Source of the DNA: Streptomyces sp. MP131-18
Lineage (GTDB): Bacteria > Actinomycetota > Actinomycetes > Streptomycetales > Streptomycetaceae
DNA: 64,000 bases
NCBI RefSeq assembly: GCF_001984575.1
Contig: NZ_LZNS01000001.1
Coordinates: 6,750,729 to 6,814,728, forward strand
Direction: 5' to 3'
Shown: piece by piece, positions 15,847 to 25,736 of the stretch
Position numbering within the stretch: the stretch's first letter is position 1
How the letters are laid out: every line of letters starts with the position of its first letter
Notes under the pieces: generated by a model
Databases searched by the model: none
What the model was told of the DNA's origin: nothing
What the model saw: the letters and a program-made list of their open reading frames with translations, nothing else
Position numbers and translations under genes: made by a program

Positions 15847-17649
15847 ATGGTCGTATCCGTGTTGGAGGAGATGCGGATCAAGGACCTGGGCGTGATCGAC
15901 GACGCCATCGTCGAGCTGTCCTCCGGCTTCACCGCGGTGACGGGGGAGACCGGCGCGGGCAAGACCATGGTCGTCACCAGCCTGGGCCTGCTGCTCGGCG
16001 GGCGCGCGGACGCCGGGTACGTACGGGCCGGCGCCGCCGCCGCGGTCGTGGAGGGCCGCATCGCCGTCGCGCCCGACTCCGCGGCGGCGCACCGGGCCGG
16101 GGAAGCCGGCGCCGAGCTGGACGAGGGGGCGCTGCTCGTCAGCCGCACCGTCTCGGCCGAGGGCCGCTCCCGCGCCCACGTCGGCGGGCGCACCGTTCCC
16201 GCGGGACTGCTCGGCGAGCTGGGCGAGGACCTGGTCGCCGTCCACGGCCAGACCGACCAGCAGGGGCTGCTGCGCCCCGCGCGGCAGCGGCGGGCCCTCG
16301 ACCGCTACGCGGGGCGGGCCGTGTCCGCCCCCCTCGTCGACTACCGGGAGACGTATCAGCGGCTGCGCGCCGTCGCCGCCGAGCTGGCCGAGCTGACCAC
16401 CCGCGCCCGCGAACGTGCCCAGGAGGCCGACCTGCTGCGGTTCGGACTCGATGAGATCGCCGCGGCCGAGCCGCGCGCGGGCGAGGAGGCCGAACTGGCC
16501 GCGGAGGCCGCGCGCCTCGGCCACGCCGAGGCGCTGGCCGCCGCCGCGGCCACCGCCCACGGCGCGCTGGCCGGCGATCCGGCCGACCCCGAGGGCGTCG
16601 ACGCCGTCACGCTGGCCGGCGGCGCCCACCGCGCGCTCCAGGCCGTCCGCGACCACGACCCGGCGCTCGCCGGCCTCGCCGACCGGCTCGGCGAGGTCGC
16701 GATCCTGCTGGCCGACATCTCCGGCGACCTCGCCGGGTACGCCGACGGCCTGGACGCCGACCCGCTGCGCCTGGCCGCCGTGGAGGAGCGCCGCGCGGCG
16801 CTCACCCACCTCATCCGCAAGTACGCCGACCGCGACGGGGACACCGAAGGCTGCACCGCCGTGCTGGCCTGGGCGGAGCACGGCGCCGCCCGCCTCGCCG
16901 AGCTGGACGGCGACGACGACCGCATCGGCGAGCTCACCGCGGAACGTGACGCCCTGCGCGACCGGCTGGCCGGCCTCGCCGCCACGCTCACCGACGCGCG
17001 CCGCGAGGCGGCGAAGCGGTTCGCCGACGCGGTCACCGAGGAGCTGGCCCAGCTCGCCATGCCGCACGCGCGCATCCTCGTCGACGTCCGCCTGACCGAG
17101 GCGGCACCGGATGACGAGGACGCGATCGACCTCGACGGCCGCCAGGTGGCCGTCGGTCCGCACGGCGCCGACGAGGTCGAACTGCTGCTCGCCCCGCACC
17201 CGGGCGCCCCGGCGCGCCCGATCGCCAAGGGCGCCTCCGGGGGCGAGCTGTCCCGCGTGATGCTGGCCGTCGAGGTGGTGTTCGCCGACGCGGCGCCCGT
17301 GCCGACCTACCTGTTCGACGAGGTCGACGCCGGGGTGGGCGGCAAGGCCGCGGTCGAGGTCGGCAGGCGGCTGGCCAGGCTCGCCGACTCCGCCCAGGTC
17401 GTGGTGGTCACCCACCTGCCGCAGGTCGCCGCGTTCGCCGACCGGCACCTCGTCGTGGAGAAGACCAGCGACGGGTCCGTCACCCGCAGCGGCGTGCGCT
17501 CCGTGCACGGCGAGGGGCGGGTGCGCGAGCTGTCCCGGATGCTCGCCGGGCAGGAGGACTCCAGTCTGGCCCGCGCCCACGCCGAGGAACTGCTGGCCAC
17601 CGCGGCGAGCCTCGGCCGCCGCGCGGCCGGCGGAGGGCGGGGGGCATAG
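15847..17649 (+). CDS. recN: DNA repair protein RecN
   Basis: This is a 600-residue SMC-like ATPase for double-strand break repair. Walker A is GETGAGKT at 33-40. The central 150-350 region is Ala/Glu/Leu-rich coiled coil. The ABC signature is GASGGELSRVMLAVE and Walker B is TYLFDEVDAGVGG, followed by the switch His region VVTHLPQVAAFADRH. The ATG at 15847 is used; a GTG at 15859 and an ATG at 15871 are alternatives that shorten only the first eight residues. Confidence 0.95.
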   Translation: MVVSVLEEMRIKDLGVIDDAIVELSSGFTAVTGETGAGKTMVVTSLGLLLGGRADAGYVRAGAAAAVVEGRIAVAPDSAAAHRAGEAGAELDEGALLVSRTVSAEGRSRAHVGGRTVPAGLLGELGEDLVAVHGQTDQQGLLRPARQRRALDRYAGRAVSAPLVDYRETYQRLRAVAAELAELTTRARERAQEADLLRFGLDEIAAAEPRAGEEAELAAEAARLGHAEALAAAAATAHGALAGDPADPEGVDAVTLAGGAHRALQAVRDHDPALAGLADRLGEVAILLADISGDLAGYADGLDADPLRLAAVEERRAALTHLIRKYADRDGDTEGCTAVLAWAEHGAARLAELDGDDDRIGELTAERDALRDRLAGLAATLTDARREAAKRFADAVTEELAQLAMPHARILVDVRLTEAAPDDEDAIDLDGRQVAVGPHGADEVELLLAPHPGAPARPIAKGASGGELSRVMLAVEVVFADAAPVPTYLFDEVDAGVGGKAAVEVGRRLARLADSAQVVVVTHLPQVAAFADRHLVVEKTSDGSVTRSGVRSVHGEGRVRELSRMLAGQEDSSLARAHAEELLATAASLGRRAAGGGRGA

Positions 17650-17821
17650 GCCCGTTCACTCACCCGTGCGAGTGGCGGGCGCTACCGCGATCAGGGGCCC
17701 GGCTGGCATCCTGGACGGCGTCCCACTCCCACGAACGGGAGGTCGCCGAGCGCACCGCGGGCCGGCCGGCGGCGACGCGACCACCAAGCCGCTACGGCGG
17801 GCAAGTCCGGGAGAGGATGGC

Positions 17822-18934
17822 GTGAGCAGCTCGACCGCACCGCCGCACGGCCGTCCCCCGCTGCACGTGGTGCAGCTCCTCGGCGGCGGGAGCGTGGGCA
17901 CGGGCGCACACGTTCGTTCGCTGTCCGCGGGCCTCGTCGCCCGCGGTGTCCGCGTCACGGTCGGGGCCGCGCCCCCGGCGGAGCGCAAATACCGGTTCAC
18001 CGCGGCCGGGGCGCGCTTCGTGCCGGTCCCGGTGCGGATGACCCCGGCGGCGCTCGGCATGTTCGCGGCCCTGTGCGCGGACGCCGACCTCGTGCACGCC
18101 CACGGCATGCGGGCCGGACTGCTCGGCGCGCTGGCGCTGCGTCGCCGCGGCACGCCCCTCGTCGTCACCTGGCACAGCCGGTCCACGGCCCCCGGGCTGC
18201 GCGCCCGGGGGCGCGGCCTCACCGAGTCCTGCGTGGCGCGCGCCGCGTCCGTGGTGCTCGCCACCACCTCCGACCTCGTCGACCGGGCCCGCAGCCGGGG
18301 AGCGCGCGATGCCCGCCTCGCGCCGGTGGCCCTGCCGTCCGCGCCCCCGGCGGACGAGGGCGCCGCGCCGTGCAAGCTCAGGGCCGAGCTGGGCGCCGTC
18401 GGCAGGCCGCTGCTCGTCGCCGAGGCGCGGCTCGACCGTTCGCAGACCGCCGGCGTACTGCTCGCCGCCGCCCGCGGCTGGCGGCGGCTGGCGCCCCAGC
18501 CGCTGCTCGCCGTCGTCGGCGAGGGGCCGGAGCGCACCGCGCTCCAGCGGCGCATCGACCGGGAACGACTGCCCGTCCGGCTCCTCGGCCGGGGGAACGA
18601 CCCGGCCGCGCTGCTCGCCGACGCCGACGTGGCCCTGCTCATCGCCCGCTGGGCGGGACGCGCCCCGCTGGCCGAGGAGGCGCTGCGGCGCGGGGTGCCG
18701 CTGGTCGCGACGGCGGTGGGTGGCGTCACCGAGGTCGTCGGCGATGCCGCGGTCCTGGTGCCCTACGGCGATCCGCAGGCGCTGGGCGCCGCCGTCGGTG
18801 CGCTGCTGTCGGATCCCGACCGGCGCGCGGCGCTGGCCGCGGCCGGGCGCGCCAGGGCGCGCAGCTGGCCGACGGAGGACACCACGGTGGCCCAGGTGCT
18901 CAGCGTGTACGACGAGCTGGCCGCCGCCCCGTGA
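17822..18934 (+). CDS. GT4-family glycosyltransferase
   Basis: This is a 370-residue glycosyltransferase of GT-B fold. The N-terminal domain has VVQLLGGGSVGTGAHVRSL and the acceptor-side VHAHGMRAGLLGALAL. The C-terminal domain has the GT4 donor-binding pattern, with PLLAVVGEGPERTAL and a PLAEEALRRGVPLVATAVGG segment containing the expected Glu. The GTG at 17822 has GGGAGAGG upstream. The LIARWAGRAPLAEE stretch replaces the more usual E-x7-E spacing, so the donor is unclear. A role in cell-surface or secondary-metabolite glycosylation is only inferred. Confidence 0.83.
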   Translation: MSSSTAPPHGRPPLHVVQLLGGGSVGTGAHVRSLSAGLVARGVRVTVGAAPPAERKYRFTAAGARFVPVPVRMTPAALGMFAALCADADLVHAHGMRAGLLGALALRRRGTPLVVTWHSRSTAPGLRARGRGLTESCVARAASVVLATTSDLVDRARSRGARDARLAPVALPSAPPADEGAAPCKLRAELGAVGRPLLVAEARLDRSQTAGVLLAAARGWRRLAPQPLLAVVGEGPERTALQRRIDRERLPVRLLGRGNDPAALLADADVALLIARWAGRAPLAEEALRRGVPLVATAVGGVTEVVGDAAVLVPYGDPQALGAAVGALLSDPDRRAALAAAGRARARSWPTEDTTVAQVLSVYDELAAAP

Positions 18935-18965
18935 CGCGGCCCGCCGTCCGCGGGGCGCGCGTCAC
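18931..18965. terminator. Convergent hairpin between glycosyltransferase and LacI genes
   Basis: GTGACGCG (18931-18938) pairs with CGCGTCAC (18958-18965). The two arms include the stop codons of both convergent genes. The stem is short but G+C rich. Confidence 0.45.
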
Positions 18966-20014
18966 GACGAGCCGCGGACGACCAGGCGCGCCGGAGTGAC
19001 CACCGGGGCCGGGGGCGCGTCGTCTTCGGACGCGCCGCCGCGGCCGAGGCGTTGCAGCAGGAGGCCGGCCATCAGCTCGCCCATCCGTTCCACGTCCTGC
19101 CGCACCGTCGTCAGCGAGGGCTCGGACCAGGTGGCGGCCGGTTCGAGGTCGTCGTAGCCGACGACCGCCACGTCGTCCGGCACCCGCAGGCCGCGGTCCC
19201 GCAGCGTCCGCAGGGCGCCCGTCGCCATCAGGTCGTTGCCCGCGAACACCGCGTCGGGCCGCGCCGCGGGGCCGGGGGAGCGGTCGAGCAGCCAGGCCAT
19301 GGCCTGCGCGCCGCCCTCCACCGTGAAGTCGCCGTGCGCGTGCAGGCCGGGGTCGGGGGCCTCGGCGCCGAGCGCGTCGAGGTAGCCGTCGAGCCGGTCG
19401 GAGGCGGAGGTCTGGTCCAGCGGTCCGGTGATCACCGCGATCCGCTTCCTGCCACGTTCGAGCAGGTGGCGAACGGCCTGCCGGGCGCCGTCCCGGTTGT
19501 CCGTGTCCACGTACAGGATGTCCGGCTGCCGCTCGGCGCCGCTCCAGCCCGGCCGGCCGCCGAACACGGTGGGCAGGCCGGAGGCGGCCGCGATGGCCGG
19601 CAGCGGGTCGTCGTTGTGCAGCGAGAACATCAGCGTGCCGTCGACATGACCGCCGGTCAGGTAGCGCCCTATCCGTTCGTAGTCGGCACGCTGTTCGAGC
19701 AGCATCAGCAGCAGCTGCGTGTCGTGTGCCGCCAGCGTCCTGCTGATGCCGCGCAGCTGCCGCGCGAAGAACGGGTCCGCGAAGACCCGGGTCTCGGGCT
19801 CGGCGATCACCACGGCGACGGCGCCGGTGCGGCGCGTGACCAGATTGCGCGCCGCGATGTTCGGCACGTACCCCAGGGCGGCCACCGACGCCTTGACCCG
19901 TTCCCTGAGCTCGGGCCTGACCCCCGCCGTGCCGTTCACCACGCGTGAGACGGTCGCGCGCGACACGCCCGCATGGGCGGCCACGGCCTCCAGGGTGGGA
20001 TGGTCACCGTGCAC
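18962..20014 (-). CDS. LacI-family transcriptional regulator
   Basis: This is a 350-residue LacI/GalR repressor. Residues 6-30 are the HTH (TLEAVAAHAGVSRATVSRVVNG), followed by a hinge helix (NIAARNLVTRRTGAVAVV) and a periplasmic-binding-protein-like effector domain. The start is GTG at 20014. It is divergent from a secreted GH16 glucanase gene, and a perfect LacI-type palindrome lies between the two starts. It therefore probably controls glucanase synthesis in response to an oligosaccharide. Confidence 0.93.
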   Translation of the reverse strand: MHGDHPTLEAVAAHAGVSRATVSRVVNGTAGVRPELRERVKASVAALGYVPNIAARNLVTRRTGAVAVVIAEPETRVFADPFFARQLRGISRTLAAHDTQLLLMLLEQRADYERIGRYLTGGHVDGTLMFSLHNDDPLPAIAAASGLPTVFGGRPGWSGAERQPDILYVDTDNRDGARQAVRHLLERGRKRIAVITGPLDQTSASDRLDGYLDALGAEAPDPGLHAHGDFTVEGGAQAMAWLLDRSPGPAARPDAVFAGNDLMATGALRTLRDRGLRVPDDVAVVGYDDLEPAATWSEPSLTTVRQDVERMGELMAGLLLQRLGRGGASEDDAPPAPVVTPARLVVRGSS

Positions 20015-20084
20015 TTTTCAGTCCTCTTCCTTCGCGGGCTCTTGACGCTACCGGCATGCGGCGGCAGTGTGCAGTGGCACGACA

Positions 20085-20098
20085 TGAGAGCGCTCTCA
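20085..20098. promoter_or_regulatory. LacI-type operator TGAGAGCGCTCTCA
   Basis: A perfect 14-bp palindrome with the central CG step typical of LacI-family operators (compare the streptomycete CebR site TGGGAGCGCTCCCA). It lies 53 bp upstream of the GH16 start and 71 bp upstream of the lacI start, so it could serve both. Confidence 0.82.
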
Positions 20099-20150
20099 CC
20101 GTCTTTGGTACGGCCCCCCACTTCCCCCCACACCGGAAGAGTGCACTGTC

Positions 20151-21095
20151 ATGAAACTGAAAATCCGCAGGTGGCCGGCCGCCGCCGCGGCCGGCGTGGC
20201 CGCCCTGGCCGCGCTGGTCACCCTCTCCCTCCCCACCGCAGGCGCGCAGGAGCCCGACGCCGCCGCACAGGACGCGCCCGGCACGCTCGCCGAGATCTGG
20301 CGCAGCGACTTCGAAGGACCGGCCGGCTCCCTCCCGGCCGGCAGCGACTGGATCATCGACACCGGCACCGGCTACCCGGGCGGGCCGCCCAACTGGGGCA
20401 CCGGCGAGATCCAGACGTACACCGACGACCCGGCCAACATCCAGCTGAACGGCTCGGGACAGCTGGAGATCACCGCGCTGCGCAACGGCGATGCCTGGAC
20501 CTCGGCGCGCATCGAGACCCAGCGCGCCGACTTCGCCGCGCCCGAAGGCGGCGTGCTGCGGATCGAGGCGTCCCTGAAGCGCCCGGACGTCTCCGGTGAG
20601 CAGGCCCTCGGCTACTGGCCCGCGTTCTGGACGCTGGGCGGCGACTACCGCGGCAACTACTGGAACTGGCCGGGCATCGGCGAGTTCGACATCATGGAGA
20701 ACGTCAACGGCCTGCCGCAGGTCTGGGGCGTGCTGCACTGCGGCGTCAACCCCGGCGGCCCGTGCAACGAGACCAACGGCATCGGCGCCTCCACCCCGTG
20801 CGACACCTGCGGCACCGCGTTCCACGAGTACGCCATCGAGCTGGACCGCACGGGTGACACCGAGTACCTGCGCTGGTACCTGGACGGTCAGGAGTACCAC
20901 TCGGTCAGCTCCGCCGACATGGACGCCGCGACGTGGGCCAATGCCACCGACCACGGCCACTTCATCCTGCTCAACCTCGCGATGGGCGGCGCGTTCCCCA
21001 ACGGGGTGGCCGGACAGACCACCCCGACGCCCGCCACCGTGTCCGGCGGGAAGCTGACCGTGGACTACGTGTCCGTCTCGGTCACCGGCCCCTGA
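20151..21095 (+). CDS. Secreted GH16 beta-glucanase
   Basis: This 314-residue protein has a Sec signal peptide (Lys/Arg-rich start, hydrophobic residues about 9-29, cleavage near TAGAQ) and one glycoside hydrolase family 16 domain. The catalytic motif is E178-F-D-I-M-E183, with Glu178 the nucleophile and Glu183 the acid/base. Flanking family blocks are GYWPAFWTLGG and GHFILLNLAMGGAFPNG. The likely activity is endo-beta-1,3-(or 1,3-1,4-)glucanase on fungal or plant glucans. There is no carbohydrate-binding module. The ATG has GGAAG upstream. Confidence 0.93.
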   Translation: MKLKIRRWPAAAAAGVAALAALVTLSLPTAGAQEPDAAAQDAPGTLAEIWRSDFEGPAGSLPAGSDWIIDTGTGYPGGPPNWGTGEIQTYTDDPANIQLNGSGQLEITALRNGDAWTSARIETQRADFAAPEGGVLRIEASLKRPDVSGEQALGYWPAFWTLGGDYRGNYWNWPGIGEFDIMENVNGLPQVWGVLHCGVNPGGPCNETNGIGASTPCDTCGTAFHEYAIELDRTGDTEYLRWYLDGQEYHSVSSADMDAATWANATDHGHFILLNLAMGGAFPNGVAGQTTPTPATVSGGKLTVDYVSVSVTGP

Positions 21096-21101
21096 CCAGC
21101 C

Positions 21102-21128
21102 GGGCGTACGGCGGCCGAGCGCGCCGCA

Positions 21129-21145
<17 letters not shown>
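21102..21145. terminator. Bidirectional 14-bp hairpin ending GH16 and GH15 genes
   Basis: GGGCGTACGGCGGC (21102-21115) and GCCGCCGTACGCCC (21132-21145) are exact reverse complements around a 16-nt loop. The right arm encodes the last residues of the GH15 protein, so the terminator is built into the coding end. Confidence 0.8.
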
Positions 21146-22934
<1,789 letters not shown>

Positions 22935-23273
22935 TTGCCACTCCAGTCGAACAGTGTTCCGCCCCGTGGGACGTGCGGTTTTCCGTCGCCCATTCGGGCG
23001 TCCGAGCAGAATACGACGACGCTCACCGATCTGCTGGACGTACGTCACAGTTGCCCAGGGCAGCCCGGGTGAGCTTGTTCACGTTGGTTCAAAAATGTCG
23101 GTGTCTTCCGATGGAAACACTTCGGCGTCACCTTAGGTTCCCTCCACTGATACCCTGGTAGCCCGTGGACCGGAGGGCAGTGAACCCCCGAACCCAAGCG
23201 ACGTTCCCCCGGAGTATCCCCGCGCCGGAGCGTCTGGCATCCGACCTCGCGACCACGGGAGCTCCACTTGGCC
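22935..23273. promoter_or_regulatory. Divergent intergenic region GH15 / pyrG
   Basis: This 339-bp region is not coding. It contains a 10-bp palindrome GACGTACGTC (23037-23046) and a TACCCT hexamer (23151-23156) that could be a -10 box for pyrG. No convincing -35, attenuator or riboswitch fold is seen. Confidence 0.4.
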
Positions 23274-24962
23274 ATGCCGCCCAGTAGTACGACGACCAAG
23301 CACATCTTCGTCACCGGCGGGGTCGCCTCCTCGCTCGGCAAGGGGCTCACCGCCTCAAGCCTCGGAGCGCTGCTCAAGGCACGCGGACTTCGAGTCACCA
23401 TGCAGAAGCTGGACCCGTATCTGAACGTGGACCCCGGCACCATGAACCCGTTCCAGCACGGTGAGGTCTTCGTCACCAACGACGGGGCCGAGACCGACCT
23501 GGACATCGGGCACTACGAGCGCTTCCTCGACGTCGACCTCGACGGCAGCGCCAACGTCACCACCGGCCAGATCTACTCCACCGTGATCGCCAAGGAGCGG
23601 CGCGGCGAGTACCTGGGCGACACCGTGCAGGTGATCCCGCACATCACCAACGAGATCAAGCACCGCATCCGCCGGATGGCCACCGACGACGTCGACGTGG
23701 TGATCACCGAGGTCGGCGGGACCGTCGGCGACATCGAGTCGCTGCCGTTCCTCGAGGCCGTGCGGCAGGTGCGCCACGAGGTCGGGCGGGACAACGTCTT
23801 CGTCGTGCACATCTCGCTCCTGCCCTACATCGGCCCCTCGGGCGAGCTGAAGACCAAGCCCACCCAGCACTCCGTCGCCGCCCTGCGCAGTATCGGCATC
23901 CACCCCGACGCGGTGGTGCTGCGCGCCGACCGCGAGGTGCCCACCGCGATCAAGCGGAAGATCTCGCTCATGTGCGACGTCGACGAGGCCGCGGTGGTGG
24001 CCGCCATGGACGCCAAATCGATCTACGACATCCCGAAGGTGCTGCACGACGAGGGCCTGGACGCCTACGTCGTGCGCCGCCTCGACCTGCCGTTCCGCGA
24101 CGTCAGCTGGACCGAGTGGAACGATCTGCTGCGCCGCGTCCACCGTCCCGAGCACGATGTGACGGTGGCGCTGGTCGGCAAGTACATCGACCTGCCGGAC
24201 GCCTACCTGTCGGTGACCGAGGCGCTGCGGGCCGGCGGCTTCGCGAACAACGCCAGGGTCCGGATCAAGTGGGTCACCTCCGACGACTGCCGCCCGCCGG
24301 GCGGGGCGGCCCAGCAGCTCGCGGGCTGCGACGCGATCTGCGTTCCCGGCGGCTTCGGCGACCGCGGCATCGAGGGCAAGATCGCCGCCATCACCTACGC
24401 CAGGCAGCAGCGCATCCCGCTGCTCGGGCTGTGTCTCGGCCTCCAGTGCATCGTGATCGAGGCGGCGCGCAACCTCGCCGGGATCGAGGGCGCCAACTCC
24501 ACCGAGTTCGACCAGGCCGTCGCCCACCCGGTGATCTCCACGATGGAGGAGCAGCTGGACATCGTCGCCGGCGACGGTGACATGGGCGGCACGATGCGGC
24601 TCGGCCTGTATCCGGCCAAGCTCGCCGAGGGCTCCGTCGTCCGCGAGGTGTACGGCGGCGAGCCGTACGTCGAGGAGCGCCACCGGCACCGTTACGAGGT
24701 CAACAACGCCTACCGCGCGGAGCTGGAGAAGAAGGCGGGACTCGTCTTCTCCGGCACCTCCCCGGACAACAAGCTGGTGGAGTACGTGGAGTACCCGCGG
24801 GACGTGCACCCCTACCTCGTGGCGACGCAGGCGCACCCGGAGCTGCGGTCCCGGCCGACGCGTCCGCACCCGCTGTTCGCCGGGCTGATCCGGGCGGCCG
24901 TGGCCGGCCGTGGCGCGCCGGTCGGCGACCCGGACGAGGCACCGGGCCGCGGGGCCGACTGA
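23274..24962 (+). CDS. pyrG: CTP synthase
   Basis: This 562-residue enzyme converts UTP, ATP and glutamine to CTP. The N-terminal synthetase domain has KHIFVTGGVASSLGKGLTA with its P-loop-like Lys, and the Mg/ATP site includes EVGGTVGDIES. The C-terminal class I glutamine amidotransferase domain has the Cys387 nucleophile in LLGLCLGLQC and the His-x-Glu pair in TQAHPE. The ATG at 23274 matches the usual actinobacterial N-terminus. A TTG two codons upstream is better spaced from GGGAG (23257-23261), so the true start could be either. Confidence 0.97.
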   Translation: MPPSSTTTKHIFVTGGVASSLGKGLTASSLGALLKARGLRVTMQKLDPYLNVDPGTMNPFQHGEVFVTNDGAETDLDIGHYERFLDVDLDGSANVTTGQIYSTVIAKERRGEYLGDTVQVIPHITNEIKHRIRRMATDDVDVVITEVGGTVGDIESLPFLEAVRQVRHEVGRDNVFVVHISLLPYIGPSGELKTKPTQHSVAALRSIGIHPDAVVLRADREVPTAIKRKISLMCDVDEAAVVAAMDAKSIYDIPKVLHDEGLDAYVVRRLDLPFRDVSWTEWNDLLRRVHRPEHDVTVALVGKYIDLPDAYLSVTEALRAGGFANNARVRIKWVTSDDCRPPGGAAQQLAGCDAICVPGGFGDRGIEGKIAAITYARQQRIPLLGLCLGLQCIVIEAARNLAGIEGANSTEFDQAVAHPVISTMEEQLDIVAGDGDMGGTMRLGLYPAKLAEGSVVREVYGGEPYVEERHRHRYEVNNAYRAELEKKAGLVFSGTSPDNKLVEYVEYPRDVHPYLVATQAHPELRSRPTRPHPLFAGLIRAAVAGRGAPVGDPDEAPGRGAD

Positions 24963-24978
24963 GGCGTTCCGTCCGGTG

Positions 24979-25003
24979 CCCCGCGACGCGGCCCGTCGCG
25001 GGG
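24979..25003 (+). terminator. Hairpin after pyrG
   Basis: CCCCGCGAC (24979-24987) and GTCGCGGGG (24995-25003) form a perfect 9-bp stem with a 7-nt loop, 17 bp behind the pyrG stop. There is no T run. Confidence 0.55.
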
Positions 25004-25046
25004 TGCCGTGCCGGACGGGGGCCGTGGGCGGGGCAGACTTGGGGCC

Positions 25047-25691
25047 ATGACCGAGCAGCCCCGCGAGTTCCTCGCCGACACCCCGGAACGCTGGTCCGTG
25101 ACCGCCACGGACACTCCGTTCACGGGCAACAAGACCAGCGTCCGCGCCGACGACGTGGTGATGCCCGACGGCTCCGCCGCCCGCCGCGACTACCAGGTGC
25201 ACCCCGGTTCCGTCGCCGTTCTCGCCCTCGACGAACGGGACCGGGTGGTCGTCATCGAGCAGTACCGCCACCCCGTCCGCCACAAGCTCTGGGAGATCCC
25301 CGCCGGGCTCCTCGACGTCCCCGGCGAGAATCCCCTGCACGCCGCGCAGCGGGAGCTGTACGAGGAGGCGCACGTGAAGGCCGAGGACTGGCGCGTGCTC
25401 GCCGACGTCTACACCACACCTGGCGGCAGCGACGAGGCCGTGCGCGTCTTCCTGGCCAGGGAGTTGTCGGAGGCCGAGGGCGAACGGTTCGAGGTGTTCG
25501 GCGAGGAGGCCGACATGCGGCACGACCGGGTGCCGGTGGCGGATCTGGTGCGCGGCGTGCTCGCCGGCCGGCTGCACAACACCTGCCTGGCCGTGGGCGT
25601 GCTGGCGCTCCAGGCCGCCCGCGCCGGCGACGGCATCGAGTCGCTGCGCCCCGCCAACGCGCCCTGGCCGGCCCGCCCGTTCCCGGCCTGA
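25047..25691 (+). CDS. Nudix hydrolase, ADP-ribose pyrophosphatase type
   Basis: This 214-residue protein has one Nudix fold. The Nudix box runs through GLLDVPGENPLHAAQ and RELYEEAHV. It keeps the catalytic R-E-x-x-E-E core but has His where the general consensus has Gly. The actinobacterial ADP-ribose pyrophosphatases share the extra residue between the first Gly and Glu. Upstream VVVIEQYRHPVRHKLWEIPAG is the ADPRase substrate-binding segment. The ATG at 25047 is used. It lies in the conserved pyrG - nudix - ald neighbourhood. Confidence 0.92.
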   Translation: MTEQPREFLADTPERWSVTATDTPFTGNKTSVRADDVVMPDGSAARRDYQVHPGSVAVLALDERDRVVVIEQYRHPVRHKLWEIPAGLLDVPGENPLHAAQRELYEEAHVKAEDWRVLADVYTTPGGSDEAVRVFLARELSEAEGERFEVFGEEADMRHDRVPVADLVRGVLAGRLHNTCLAVGVLALQAARAGDGIESLRPANAPWPARPFPA

Positions 25692-25736
25692 CGTGTCCTG
25701 ACCGGCCCCTGCCGCGGCGTGGCATACGCTCGGCCC

